Notes: generated from the sequence alone by a model not told the origin. DNA of 64,000 bases from JAXGXJ01 sp963829545 (GCA_963829545.1 CAWHIX010000007.1:124001-188000), one strand, 5' to 3'; numbered from the stretch's first letter, positions 39,173-48,462 are shown. Translations and numbers: made by a program.

Positions 39173-40253
39173 CAGAGACTCGGGTGACCTTGCCTACAGC
39201 GCGGCCGCTCTCACCTATAACGCGGCTGGGGTCGACATCGAGGCCGGAGACGAGGCCGTCCAACTGATCAAGAAGGACGTCGAGAGCACGTACATCCCTG
39301 GGGTACTGGGGTCGCTGGGTGGCTTCGCGGGTCTCTACGAGCTGCCCAAGGGCCTCGAGGACCCGGTCCTGGTGACGGCCACCGACGGGGTGGGCACCAA
39401 GTTGCTGCTGGCTCAGGAGACCGGCCGTTTGGACACGGTGGGCATCGACCTGGTGGCCATGTCGGTGAACGACGTGCTCACCATCGGCGCCCGGCCCGTC
39501 CTGTTCCTCGACTACGTAGCCGTCGGTCGCCTGACGCCGGTGGAGATGGCACAGATAGTGAGCGGGGTGGCCGAAGGCTGCCGGCAGGCCGGCTGCGCCC
39601 TCATCGGGGGCGAGATGGCGGAGATGCCCGGTCTCTACGATCCGGGCGAGTTCGATCTGGCGGGCTTCTGCGTGGGCTTGGGGGAGAGACGCAAGTTGAT
39701 CGACGGGTCGGCGGTCGCCGAGGGCGACGTCGTCATCGGATTGGGGTCGAGCGGCCTGCACTCCAACGGCTTCTCTTTGGTGCGCAAGGTGCTGGAGGTG
39801 AGCGGCATTTCTTTGGGTGACACGTTCCCTGAGTCGGCCGAGACCGTGGCGGCCGTCCTGCTGGAGCCCACGCGCATCTACGTGCGCAGCGTGCTGGGCC
39901 TGCTGGATGCGGGCGTTCCCGTGCGGGCGATGAGCCACATCACGGGCGGCGGGATGGCGGGCAACCTCTCGCGGGTCATCCCGGAGGGGCTCACGGCGCG
40001 GCTGGACTTCCGGGAGTGGCAGATCCCGCTCGTCTTCCGAGTTCTCCAGGACCTCGGGGGCATCGCCGACCTGGAGATGTTCCGCACGTTCAACATGGGC
40101 GCCGGCTACGTGCTGGTGTTGCCGCCCGAATCCGTCGACGAGGCGACCGCCCGGTTGACGGACGCCGGCGAGCAGGTGATCAAACTGGGGGAGATAACGA
40201 CGCGAGCCACCGGGCCGGGGTCGGCCAAGGTGACGTTGGAGGGTGTGCAATGA
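39162..40253 (+). CDS. purM: phosphoribosylformylglycinamidine cyclo-ligase (AIR synthetase)
   Basis: Converts FGAM to AIR with ATP. GTG 39162 is preceded by GGAGGTG at 39151. Motifs: LTYNAAGVDIEAGDEAVQLI, LGGFAGLYELPKG, ATDGVGTKLLLAQE, GIDLVAMSVNDVL, GGEMAEMPGLY and HITGGGMAGNLSRVIPEG. 363 residues, intact. The stop overlaps purN (ATGA). Confidence 0.95.
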   Translation: MSNSRDSGDLAYSAAALTYNAAGVDIEAGDEAVQLIKKDVESTYIPGVLGSLGGFAGLYELPKGLEDPVLVTATDGVGTKLLLAQETGRLDTVGIDLVAMSVNDVLTIGARPVLFLDYVAVGRLTPVEMAQIVSGVAEGCRQAGCALIGGEMAEMPGLYDPGEFDLAGFCVGLGERRKLIDGSAVAEGDVVIGLGSSGLHSNGFSLVRKVLEVSGISLGDTFPESAETVAAVLLEPTRIYVRSVLGLLDAGVPVRAMSHITGGGMAGNLSRVIPEGLTARLDFREWQIPLVFRVLQDLGGIADLEMFRTFNMGAGYVLVLPPESVDEATARLTDAGEQVIKLGEITTRATGPGSAKVTLEGVQ

Positions 40254-40984
40254 GCTTCACGAGCAACGAAGAGTGGTCTCCCGGAGATCCCTGTACCTTC
40301 TTCAAGATAGTGGTGCTGGCCTCGGGCACCGGCTCCAACTTCCAGGCTCTGGTGGAGCAGCTGCAGAGGCGCATCCTTGCCGACCCTGAGGGCAACCCCG
40401 TCCTGGCGCCCGTGTGCTGCACGGGGAATCCGCCCCTCATGGGCGCGGTCGTCTTCGACATCACCCTCCTCATCACCGACGTCCCCGGGGCACCCGTTCT
40501 GGAGAAGGCTTGGACTCGGGGCGTGCCCACGGCCGTACTGTCCTATGAGGCCTACGCCACGGCGGAGGAGCACGACAAGCACCTCATCGACGCCGTGCGG
40601 GAGAGTGAGGCCGACCTCATCGTGCTGGCCGGCTACATGCGCGTCCTGTCGCCGGCTTTCGTGCAGGCGTTCGCGGGCAAGATCATCAACCTTCATCCCG
40701 CGCTCCTGCCGGCGTTCCCCGGTACGACCTCCATCGCCGACGCTCTCGAATACGGGGCCAAGGTGACCGGAGTAACGGTCCACTACGCCGACGAGGGTGT
40801 CGACACCGGGCCCATCATCGCCCAGGAGCCGGTACGCGTGGAGGAGGGTGACACGGTGGAATCGCTTGCTGGGCGCATCCACGCTGTGGAGCATGAGCTT
40901 CTCTCCGACGTCGTGCGGAAGATCGCCGCCGGGAAGGTCATGGCGCCTCAGTCGGGGTCGCGGAAGGTCCGAGTAGACAAGTAA
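40250..40984 (+). CDS. purN: phosphoribosylglycinamide formyltransferase
   Basis: Transfers formyl from N10-formyl-THF to GAR. ATG 40250 overlaps the purM stop. Core signatures: VVLASGTGSNFQALVEQL, VLAGYMRVLSPAFVQAF, INLHPALLPAFPGT (catalytic His and signature) and DTGPIIAQEPVRV. A divergent insertion near residues 45-75 (ADPEGNPVLAPVCCTGNPPL) and a 15-residue N-terminal extension make it longer (244 residues) than typical PurN (about 200). Intact. Confidence 0.93.
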   Translation: MSFTSNEEWSPGDPCTFFKIVVLASGTGSNFQALVEQLQRRILADPEGNPVLAPVCCTGNPPLMGAVVFDITLLITDVPGAPVLEKAWTRGVPTAVLSYEAYATAEEHDKHLIDAVRESEADLIVLAGYMRVLSPAFVQAFAGKIINLHPALLPAFPGTTSIADALEYGAKVTGVTVHYADEGVDTGPIIAQEPVRVEEGDTVESLAGRIHAVEHELLSDVVRKIAAGKVMAPQSGSRKVRVDK

Positions 40985-41040
40985 TAAAGCGGGATAGTCG
41001 GGCGGGCCGGAGTGGGACCGGCTCCCAGGAGGAGGAAAGA

Positions 41041-42582
41041 GTGAAGGTCAAGCGCGCGCTGGTCTCGGTGTCGGACAAACGGGATCTCGAACCGTTCGTC
41101 CGGGGCCTGGTGGAGCTAGGGGTGGAGGTCATCTCCACCGGAGGGACGGCCCGTTCGTTGCGGGAGAGCGGTCTGCCCATCGTCGGCATCTCGGAAGTCA
41201 CCGGCTTCCCCGAGATCATGGACGGGCGCGTGAAGACCCTCCATCCGGCCATCCACGGCGGCATCCTTGCCGACCGCAGCCGGGCCACCCATATGAAAGC
41301 CATAGCCGAACTGGGTATCAAGCCCATCGATCTGGTGGTGGTCAACCTCTATCCCTTCGAGGAAGTCACCTCCGAGCGGGGCGTCAAGGAAGCCGACGCC
41401 GTCGAGAACATCGACATCGGCGGTCCCTGCATGGTGCGGGCCGCGGCCAAGAACTTCGGCGGGGTGGGCATCGTCGTCGACCCAGCCGACTACGTGGCCG
41501 TGCTGGCCGAGCTTACGGCCCACCAGGGCGAGCTGTCCCTCGAGACGCGCAGGGGCCTGGCCGTGAAGGCCTTCCATCACACCGCCCACTACGACTCGGT
41601 CATCGCCGCCTGGTTCGGGGAGCAGGAGAACGACTTCCCCAACAACCTCATGGTCGACCTGGTCAAGGTCAAAGACCTGCGCTACGGCGAGAACCCCCAC
41701 CAGCGGGCCGCTTGGTATGCGGAGGCGAACGCCGTCGGCAGAGCCGAGGACATGCTGGAGCAGTTGCATGGCGGGGCGCTTTCCTTCAACAACCTGCTCG
41801 ACCTCGACGCCGCCCGCCGCACGGTCGACGAATTCACCCTGCCTGCCGCCGTCGTCATCAAGCACAACAACCCTTGCGGAGTAGCTCTCGCCGAGACTAT
41901 CGCCTCGGCTTACGACAAGGCCTTCTCCTGCGACCCCGTCTCGGCCTTCGGCGGCGTGATCGCACTCAACCGAGCGGTGGATGAGGACGTCGCCCGCCTG
42001 CTTTCGACCAACTTCGTCGAAGTGCTGTGGGCCCCTGCCTACACCCCCGAAGGACTGGCCATCCTGACCCAGAAGGAGAACATCCGCATCCTCACCGGGC
42101 AGCAGAAGCGTGAGGTCTGCGGGGGCAGCTTCGACATGAAGCGCATCCACGCCGGCATGCTGGTGCAGGACTGGGACTGCGAGGTCGACGAGCGCGAGAA
42201 CATGGAGGTCATCAGCACGCGGCACCCGACCGAGGCGGAGTGGGGCGACCTGCTCTTCGGCTGGCGGGTGGCGAAGCACACCAAGTCGAACGCCATCATC
42301 CTGGTCAAGGACCTGATGACCATCGGCGTGGGCGCCGGTCAGATGAGCCGCGTGGATTCCTCCAACCTGGCCGTGAGCCGGGCCCGCTTCCCGCTGGCCG
42401 GCTGCGTGGTGGCCTCGGACGCTTTCTTCCCCTTCCCGGACGCGCTCCAGGTGGCGGCCGACGCCGGCGCCACAGCTGCGATCCATCCAGGAGGGTCCAA
42501 GCGGGACGACGAGTCGCTGGCTCTGGCCAACGAGCGCGGGATGGCCATGGTGGTGACGGGGCGGAGGCACTTCCGCCACTAA
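41041..42582 (+). CDS. purH: bifunctional AICAR transformylase/IMP cyclohydrolase
   Basis: Last two steps to IMP. GTG 41041 with SD AGGAGGAGGAAAG. The N-terminal MGS-like cyclohydrolase domain includes RALVSVSDKRDLEPFVRGL, STGGTARSLRE and GRVKTLHPAIHGGIL. The transformylase domain includes LRYGENPHQRAAWY, VIKHNNPCGVA, GVGAGQMSRVDSS and ASDAFFPFPD. 513 residues, intact, the normal length. Confidence 0.96.
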   Translation: MKVKRALVSVSDKRDLEPFVRGLVELGVEVISTGGTARSLRESGLPIVGISEVTGFPEIMDGRVKTLHPAIHGGILADRSRATHMKAIAELGIKPIDLVVVNLYPFEEVTSERGVKEADAVENIDIGGPCMVRAAAKNFGGVGIVVDPADYVAVLAELTAHQGELSLETRRGLAVKAFHHTAHYDSVIAAWFGEQENDFPNNLMVDLVKVKDLRYGENPHQRAAWYAEANAVGRAEDMLEQLHGGALSFNNLLDLDAARRTVDEFTLPAAVVIKHNNPCGVALAETIASAYDKAFSCDPVSAFGGVIALNRAVDEDVARLLSTNFVEVLWAPAYTPEGLAILTQKENIRILTGQQKREVCGGSFDMKRIHAGMLVQDWDCEVDERENMEVISTRHPTEAEWGDLLFGWRVAKHTKSNAIILVKDLMTIGVGAGQMSRVDSSNLAVSRARFPLAGCVVASDAFFPFPDALQVAADAGATAAIHPGGSKRDDESLALANERGMAMVVTGRRHFRH

Positions 42583-42732
42583 GAGCGGGGAGCGAGCCTG
42601 GTATTACCTCGCTCCGGCGCCTATGGCACCATGGCGGCCGCCTGCGCTAGGCAACACCAGGCTCGCGTCTCTGATGGGCAAATCCGGTGCGGTGCCGCCG
42701 GGCTGCGTAGGCAGGTCTTTGCTTGAAGCATC

Positions 42733-42764
42733 GGCGCCCCGGCGGCTGCAGCCGCCGGGGCGCC
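42733..42764. terminator. perfect 14-bp inverted repeat between convergent genes
   Basis: GGCGCCCCGGCGGC (42733-42746) and its exact complement (42751-42764) flank TGCA, followed by TTCTAC on the plus strand. Very stable hairpin after purH and after the convergent DUF4405 gene; likely acts in both directions. The T run is weak. Confidence 0.6.
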
Positions 42765-42771
42765 TTCTACA

Positions 42772-42827
42772 CGGTGAGTCTTCGGGCGGTTCGCCCGGGG
42801 GCGCCGCGTCGGCGCCTCGGCTCACCG
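42772..42827. other. predicted three-way-junction RNA/DNA structure
   Basis: CGGTGAG (42772-42778) pairs with CTCACCG (42821-42827), enclosing two perfect hairpins: CGGGCG/CGCCCG (42783-42788 with 42792-42797) and GGCGCC/GGCGCC (42800-42805 with 42811-42816). Nothing codes here. Together with the preceding palindrome it fills the 295-bp gap between purH and the DUF4405 gene. Confidence 0.45.
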
Positions 42828-42877
42828 GTTGCCGTCAGTCATGGCCGCCGTGCCGCCGCGAAATCGCCGGCCGTCGC

Positions 42878-43909
42878 TTAGAGCTCCGGCTCGAACTCTC
42901 CCCGGGGGCGGATGCTCGTCCGCCGAGGGTCTGTTTGGGGGCGGCGCTGAGCGCGTGTCTCCCAGGCCAGTCGGCGTTCCTCGGTGTCGCGCACCTTCTC
43001 TGCCGCCCTGGCCTCCCGCACCGTCTTGCGGCTGCGCCTGAACACGTTCCGGTAGTAGTTGAAGTGCCAGCTCAGGTGGAAGAGCGAGATGAGCGTCATG
43101 GCCACGCCGGCCTCGACGTGCCAGAAGAGCAGGTCGAAGGGGATGGTGAAGGGCAGCTCGTAGTCGAGTTGGATGGTCAGGATCAGCCCGAAGATGCCCG
43201 TGATGAGGAAGGTAGCCGCCAGCAGCACGTTCCAGACCTTGCGGTGGGTCGCCAGCCGGATGCGCTTGGTCTTGTGGAGCGCGAAGCTGACCGCGTAGAC
43301 AAGGAAGAAGGCGATGGCGATGGGACTGACGTTGTAGTGGGTGAAGAGGAGGGGACTGCTCGACTCCTCCGTGGCCCCGACGAGCGTCGCATCGTCCGTC
43401 CCGACCGAGGAGCCGCTCGAGGGAGTTGTGGTCGATGTCGTGGCCGAAGAGTCGGCGGCGGCGAGGGCGATCGCGCCCGCGGCCAGGACCTCGTCGGCGT
43501 TCTCGTCCGCGAGAACCGCACCGGTCGAGGCCGACACGATGGAGCTGATGCCGAGGCAGGCGCCGCAGTTGGCACAGGGGCCCAGCGGGCAGTCACCGGT
43601 GGGCGGTTCTCCGGAAGTAGTCGTCGCGACGGCTGTCGTGGTCGTCGTGGCCTGTTCTTCCTCCTTCACTACCTCCGTAGTGGTGGTCGTCGCCTCTACA
43701 GGCTCGGACTGGGAGAGATCGCAGATGCCGTCACCGTTGGTGTCGACGTAGCGGCGACAGGCCCCAGGGTAGGGGTCGTTGACGAGACCCAATGGGCAGT
43801 TGTCCCAGGCCAGGGCCGACGACGGCAGGGCAAAGGTGAACGTGAACGCCAGCAGCACCAGACAGGCGGCCAGGGCAAGGGTGCCGATCCTCGTCTTGCT
43901 CAGTCTCAT
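42878..43909 (-). CDS. DUF4405/cytochrome b561-like membrane protein with Cys-rich extracytoplasmic domain
   Basis: 343 residues from ATG 43909 (MRLSKTRIGTLALAACLVLL, signal peptide). The exported part has DNCPLGLVNDPYPGACRRY followed by VDTNGDGICDLS, a Cys/Asp motif seen with membrane redox proteins, then a Thr-rich linker and a second cluster CPLGPCANCGACLGI that could hold an Fe-S centre. The C-terminal half has four hydrophobic segments with His residues (THYNVSPIAIAFFLVYAVSF, and LFWHVEAGVAMTLISLFHLS) as in DUF4405 b-type cytochromes. Basic C-terminal tail. Probably a membrane electron-transfer protein; partners not adjacent. Confidence 0.68.
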   Translation of the reverse strand: MRLSKTRIGTLALAACLVLLAFTFTFALPSSALAWDNCPLGLVNDPYPGACRRYVDTNGDGICDLSQSEPVEATTTTTEVVKEEEQATTTTTAVATTTSGEPPTGDCPLGPCANCGACLGISSIVSASTGAVLADENADEVLAAGAIALAAADSSATTSTTTPSSGSSVGTDDATLVGATEESSSPLLFTHYNVSPIAIAFFLVYAVSFALHKTKRIRLATHRKVWNVLLAATFLITGIFGLILTIQLDYELPFTIPFDLLFWHVEAGVAMTLISLFHLSWHFNYYRNVFRRSRKTVREARAAEKVRDTEERRLAWETRAQRRPQTDPRRTSIRPRGEFEPEL

Positions 43910-44071
43910 GTCAGACAGCCTTTTCGTCAGGAAGGGTGCCGGAGAACAACCGTGGCCTCCACCAACCGTGGCAGCCAGCAGCACTGGCCTTGATCAACCG
44001 TGACCTCGATCGTCCCGGAGCAGCGCGCCTCTGTTTGAACTCTGCTCGAACTGGGTCCACTCTACCCAGAG

Positions 44072-44087
44072 GGGTATAAGATACCCG
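44072..44087. promoter_or_regulatory. inverted repeat upstream of the tRNA-Lys promoter
   Basis: GGGTAT and ATACCC flank AAG, ten bases upstream of the -35 box of tRNA-Lys and about 165 bases before the DUF4405 start. Could be an operator or a small hairpin; no regulator can be named. Confidence 0.35.
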
Positions 44088-44095
44088 TAAATGCG

Positions 44096-44124
44096 TTGAC
44101 ACTCACCCTACCTGGGGCTACAAT
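44096..44124 (+). promoter_or_regulatory. sigma-70 promoter of tRNA-Lys
   Basis: TTGACA (44096-44101), 17-base spacer, TACAAT (44119-44124), ending 15 bases before the mature tRNA. Near-perfect consensus. Confidence 0.88.
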
Positions 44125-44139
44125 CGGACCTCCCTATGT

Positions 44140-44212
44140 GGGCCGTTAGCTCAGTTGGTAGAGCACCGGACTTTTAATCCGAGGGTCGATGGTTCGAGTC
44201 CATCACGGCTCA
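44140..44212 (+). tRNA. tRNA-Lys (anticodon UUU)
   Basis: 73-nt cloverleaf. Acceptor GGGCCGT pairs with ACGGCTC (one G-U); D arm GCTC...GAGC; anticodon stem CCGGA/TCCGA-type with loop CTTTTAA giving UUU; T arm GATGG TTCGAGT CCATC; discriminator A. CCA is not encoded. Confidence 0.96.
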
Positions 44213-44216
44213 TTAG

Positions 44217-44242
44217 AAAAGCCCCGTTTTGCGGGGCTTTTC
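44217..44242 (+). terminator. rho-independent terminator of tRNA-Lys
   Basis: AAAAGCCCCG, loop TTTTG, CGGGGCTTTT then TCTTC, starting five bases after the tRNA. Confidence 0.92.
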
Positions 44243-44314
44243 TTCGGGTTTTGGCTCAGTTCGCCGCTCGGGGCGGAGCCGGCCAGAATGAACACCGCGA
44301 GTTCACGTGTGTGG

Positions 44315-46038
44315 TGTGTGGTCCCGGTACATAGTTGACACATTGGCTCCGGTAGCTATGTGACACTCTGGGACGCGGCTCCGGTACCTGGGCGACACTG
44401 GCTCCGGTACCTGTGTGACACTTCCTCGTCTTTGTCTCCGGTCCCAATCCCCCGATAGCCGAAAGAAACGGCTGCTATCGGGGAGGTTAGACCATGCTCG
44501 TCAGGCTGGGACTGGTGGAACAGCGACACAAGGCGGTCCTCGAGGTCTTGGGCGGTCAGACGGTGACCGACGTCGCTCTGCGCTATGGCGTCACCCGCCA
44601 GACCGTGCACCGCTGGCTGACGAGCTATGCCCGCGCCGGACTCGGCGGTCTCGTCGACCATCCTTCCCGGCCCGATCACTGCCCCCACCAGATGCCGCCT
44701 CCCGTGGAAGCCCGCATCGTCGAACTCAGGCGCTCTCACCCCCTCTGGGGCCCGCGCACCATCCGGCACCAGCTCGTGCGCGAAGGGGTCGATCCCCCGC
44801 CCGGCCGCTCCTCCGTCTATCGCTGTCTCGTTCGTCATGGCCTTATCGATCCCCAGAAGAGGCGCCGACGCAGAGAAGACTATCGGCGCTGGGAAAGGAG
44901 CCGCTCTATGGAACTCTGGCAGATGGACATCATGGGTGGGGTCAAGCTGGAAAGCGGCCAGGAACTCAAGATCGTGACCGGGCTTGATGACCACTCCCGC
45001 TATTGCGTCTCGGCTCTTCTTGTCTATCGGGCCACGGCTCGGCCGGTGTGCGAGGCTCTGGCCGCTGCCCTGCGCCGCTATGGCGTCCCCGAGCAGATCC
45101 TCACCGACAACGGCAAGGTGTTCACGGGCAGATTCGGACCAGGCAAGGGGGAGGTGCTCTTCGATCGGATATGCCGGGAGAACGGCATCCGTCATCTGCT
45201 CACGGCTCCCTTCTCGCCCACGACCACCGGCAAGGTGGAGCGCTTCCAAAGACGGTGCGGCGCGAGTTCCTTTTGGGCCGCGCCTTTGCCTCCCTTGAGG
45301 AAGCACAAGACGAGCTCGATCGCTGGGTGGACTTCTATAACAGCGAACGACCCCACCAGGGCATCGGCATGGTCTCACCAGAGAGACGCTTCGCCCTAGC
45401 CCCAAGCGAGGTGGTCATGCCCGTCTTTGCGGAAGAAGGGGAGGGCGAAGAGGCACTCGAGCCGGCTGGCGGCGCTCCCCGACTCACGCGCCGAGTGAGC
45501 GACCATGGCCGCATCAGCCTGCTTGGCTTTGCCTATCACGTGGGCTCCTTCCTGGCCGGGGAGGTGGTGGAGATCGAGATCGGAGACGACGGGCTCCTCA
45601 GCGTCTTTCACCGCGGGGTCCTGGTGGCAACGCACGCTCGCCGGCACCTGCCCGAGAAAGAGCCGGCCTCCTGGCGCGCACCTCGAACGGCTCGGCCCCG
45701 GAAGCCCAAGCCGACCGGCGTCATCGTGGTCCGCAAGGTGGATCCGGCCGGTTCGGTCAGCTTCGCCGGCTCGGGCTACCGGGTGGGCAACGCCTATAAG
45801 CGCAAGGAGGTGGAGGTGCACCTGGCGGGGGACACCGTTCAGATCTTCTTCGAAGGCAAGCTCGTGCGCACGCATGCGGCCCGGCACGACCGAACCAAGG
45901 AACACGGCGCCTTCGCTAATCCCGGGGGCCGGCCTCGGAAGAAAGCCTCCTAAGTGCGAAGGAGGTCACTCCTAGTCCCGGGGGGACTGTAACAAAGGAA
46001 CAGGAGCCAGGGTGTAACACGGGTACTGGGACTTGACA
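44315..46038 (+). mobile_element. IS481-like insertion sequence
   Basis: A single DDE transposase gene is bounded by imperfect inverted ends. Left 44315-44367 and right (reverse complement) 45986-46038 share TGT at the tip, GTCCC[G/A]GTAC, ACAC, TGGCTCC and TGT.ACA blocks, with 27 of 41 matches in the inner part. The left end also holds three related copies of GGCTCCGGTACCTG-type sequence (44342, about 44,378 and 44,401), probable transposase-binding sites. No clear target duplication is visible. It lies between the tRNA-Lys terminator and the accessory catabolic region. Confidence 0.75.
44494..45953 (+). CDS. IS481-family transposase (one frame change)
   Basis: N-terminal helix-turn-helix DVALRYGVTRQTVHRWLTSY near residues 30-50, a second HTH with HPLWGPRTIRHQLVREG, and the rve-type DDE core: Asp in MELWQMDIMGG, Asp in ILTDNGKVFTG and Glu in TTTGKVERF. 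A one-base deletion near 45,250 (just after the catalytic Glu) shifts the frame; the rest reads KTVRREFLLGRAF, LDRWVDFYNSERPHQGIG. The C-terminal extension of about 180 residues has two similar beta-rich repeats (each with GxxYxVGxxxxGExVE-like spacing). Start ATG 44494. Confidence 0.88.
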
Positions 46039-46218
46039 ACACCACGAGTCCACGCGACCTCCACGGAGGCCGACTGGCGGCCGAAGACAGGCGCCTTGTT
46101 GGAGTCGCATACTCCAGTCCCTGCAAATTGTCGCAGAATCTTCCTTTCAACACTTCTGTGTTCATGGCTGCCCTTCCAGCTGTAGCCTCACACACTGCAA
46201 ATCGTTCTCGCGCACCAA
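45954..46218. other. 265-bp gap after the IS
   Basis: The first 85 bases hold the IS right end. From 46,039 to 46,218 I see no gene, RNA or clear repeat; it is the 3' flank of the convergent reductase. Confidence 0.6.
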
Positions 46219-48222
46219 TCAGAGGATCCCCATCGACACCCTATAGGCAGATTCAGTTGCGTTGACGACCTTCCCCACGCACCTGCAATCGCCGATCTCA
46301 AAGACCGGAACACCCGGAATCGCTTCTTCTAGTGATGCGACTGTTTCAGAACGCGGTTTCATGCCAACGCTGTAGCAAACGCTGTCCGCTTCGATCATCT
46401 CTTCATTTCCATTGCTGTCGATGACCTTCAAGGCGTTGCTGAGTATTTCGGTGCATCTATGTCCTGGAACCAGTCGAACGTTGTGTCTTTCCATCTCGTC
46501 AAAAAGTGCCGCGCGAGGCATGCCGAATGATTCCGGAGCGATTCTCTCCAGCATCTCGATGATCGTCACCTCGTGACCGGTGGCGGCAAGGTGAAGGCCC
46601 GTTTCGCAGCCCACCAGACCACCGCCGATGATGACGACCCTTTTGCCCACCTTATCTAGATTGTTGTAGAGGTCCAACGCATCCACGGCGTGTTCCACGC
46701 CAGGGATGAGGGGCAACCGTGGCAACGAACCGACGGCGAGAATGACGGCATCGGGCTGGAAGTCCTTCAGGAATCGAGGGGTGACCTCCGTATTCAGCAG
46801 GACCACAATCCTCTTCGTTTCGACCTCGCGGATGAGGACATCCTTGAAGAGGCGCAGGTCGCCCTTGTGCACGTCGTGATCGGTGAACTTCAAGATACCG
46901 CCCAAGACACCGGACTTCTCGGCAATGGTGACCGCATGCCCCCGTTCGCTCGCGGTGATGGCCGCCTGCATCCCGGCCACGCCACCGCCCACGACCAACA
47001 CCCTACGACAACCGGTCGGAACGGCAAAGTCCTCAGGGTTGATATGGAGATTCGAGATCGGATTGATGGCGCATTGACCGACCACAGAGAGCATCTTGGG
47101 CAACACGAAGGACACAAATTCCTCGAGCGGCAACTCTGTCTCGTGCTCCCGGTAAGCGCCCGGGTAGCAATGGAAGCAGCGGACGCAGGGTCTGATAAGG
47201 TCTGCGCGGCCGGCCGCCGCTTTGTTCGGGAACTCCGGATCGGCGAACGCCTGGCGGCCGAGGACCACCAGGTCCGCCTTGCCGGAGGCGATGACCTCCT
47301 CAGCCATCTCGGGACTGTTGATGCCCCCGATCACGGCGACCTTCGATTGCCCTACAGCTTTCTTGATCCTTTCGGCGAAGGGAAGGTTGTAGCCATGGGC
47401 ATCGTACATACTTGTGAAGGTATGAGTCCGATAGCCCAGCCACTTGAGGCCGTTGGAGACGTGGATGATGTCCACCTTGCCGTCGATGATCTTGCAGAAC
47501 TCCACGCAGTCATCGATGGTCATGCCCCCGGGCAGCCCATCCTCAGCGCTGAAACGAAGTTCCAGGATCCTGTCGTCGCCGATGGCGTCCCGCAGAGCCT
47601 TCAGCACCTTCAGCGGGAAACGGGCTCTGTTCTCCATGCTCCCGCCGTATTCATCGGTCCTTGTGTTGAAATGCGGCGAAATGAATTCCTGGAAGAGAAA
47701 ACCGTGCCCACCATGGAGGAGAATGCCGTCAAAGCCCGCTGCCATCATGAAGCGGGCCGCCCGAGCGATGTCGTTCGTGATCTTGTCCATGATCGCCTCA
47801 TCCATGGCGAGTACTTGGACTCCGTCTTCCCTTACGAATGCAACGGGACCGTAGGGGTGATAGGGCGGTTTCACCTCGGCAAAGGCGACGTCGTGACCGA
47901 ACTCCACCATGGCGATGGCGCCGTGCTTCTTGATCCGGTCGGCGTACTCCCTGTAACCTTCGAAGTAGCGGCCCTCATGCTTCGAGTAGTCGACGGGAGC
48001 ATTCAAGATGCAATCGCCCTCTTCCGTGTTGACGGCCACTTCACCCGTGGTCACAGAGGCTGCGCCGCCCTCCGCCCTGCGCTCCACCATGCGGAACAAG
48101 CCTTCTTCGAACCCCTCGAGGAAAGCCGCAGCCGCAAACACCGTCGGGCCGGTGGTGATGCGGTTCCGGTAGGTGTGATTGCGGATCGTGAGCGGGCTAA
48201 ATAGATTCGGGTATTCATTCAT
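46219..48222 (-). CDS. old-yellow-enzyme-type NAD(P)H:flavin oxidoreductase (2,4-dienoyl-CoA reductase-like)
   Basis: 667 residues from ATG 48222 (GTG 48231 is also in frame). N-terminal TIM barrel binds FMN: LFSPLTIRNHTYRNRIT at the start, HGGHGFLFQEFISPHFNTRT near residue 175. An Fe-S motif follows: PCVRCFHCYPG and later GQCAINP. The C-terminal half binds FAD and NAD(P): VLVVGGGVAGMQAAITASER and VVIIGGGLVGCETGLHLAA. This three-cofactor layout matches FadH, trimethylamine dehydrogenase and BaiCD-type reductases of anaerobes. It probably reduces an activated double bond; the substrate is unknown. Base composition is lower in GC than the pur genes, fitting acquired DNA. The ATG overlaps an upstream remnant ORF. 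Confidence 0.88.
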   Translation of the reverse strand: MNEYPNLFSPLTIRNHTYRNRITTGPTVFAAAAFLEGFEEGLFRMVERRAEGGAASVTTGEVAVNTEEGDCILNAPVDYSKHEGRYFEGYREYADRIKKHGAIAMVEFGHDVAFAEVKPPYHPYGPVAFVREDGVQVLAMDEAIMDKITNDIARAARFMMAAGFDGILLHGGHGFLFQEFISPHFNTRTDEYGGSMENRARFPLKVLKALRDAIGDDRILELRFSAEDGLPGGMTIDDCVEFCKIIDGKVDIIHVSNGLKWLGYRTHTFTSMYDAHGYNLPFAERIKKAVGQSKVAVIGGINSPEMAEEVIASGKADLVVLGRQAFADPEFPNKAAAGRADLIRPCVRCFHCYPGAYREHETELPLEEFVSFVLPKMLSVVGQCAINPISNLHINPEDFAVPTGCRRVLVVGGGVAGMQAAITASERGHAVTIAEKSGVLGGILKFTDHDVHKGDLRLFKDVLIREVETKRIVVLLNTEVTPRFLKDFQPDAVILAVGSLPRLPLIPGVEHAVDALDLYNNLDKVGKRVVIIGGGLVGCETGLHLAATGHEVTIIEMLERIAPESFGMPRAALFDEMERHNVRLVPGHRCTEILSNALKVIDSNGNEEMIEADSVCYSVGMKPRSETVASLEEAIPGVPVFEIGDCRCVGKVVNATESAYRVSMGIL

Positions 48223-48296
48223 TTTGAACACTCACATGCAGCCAGGCCGCCAAGCCTTGCCGCCACGACGATGACGTCCGCGGACTCTTGCCTCAT
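48219..48296 (-). pseudogene. N-terminal remnant of a flavoprotein
   Basis: ATG 48296 encodes 25 residues starting MRQESADVIVV and containing ARLGGLAAC, the beginning of an FAD dinucleotide fold, then stops with ATGA overlap onto the reductase. The rest of the gene is missing. It may now only act as a leader for the reductase. Confidence 0.5.
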
Positions 48297-48462
48297 GGTT
48301 CCCCCTACCGCTCGCCTGGCGAGGAATTGATGTGTTCTATAGTGGACTTTGCCGTCCTGTCTTTCCACCGTTAACGAACAAAACAAATTGACAGCCACCA
48401 TGCCGTGGATGACGACTTTCCCTCAGCAAGTCTATAAATCGGACGATGATCCTTGACCGATA

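Noticed and set aside
42640..42715. Possible cyclic-di-GMP (GEMM-like) riboswitch, from a GGGCAAATCC segment
   Set aside because: The second conserved block (GACGCAAAGCC) is not present and no gene lies downstream on that strand.
44241..44314. tRNA-Lys 3' end as an integration site of a large element
   Set aside because: No integrase gene follows and no copy of the tRNA 3' end was seen downstream; the IS begins about 100 bases after the tRNA.
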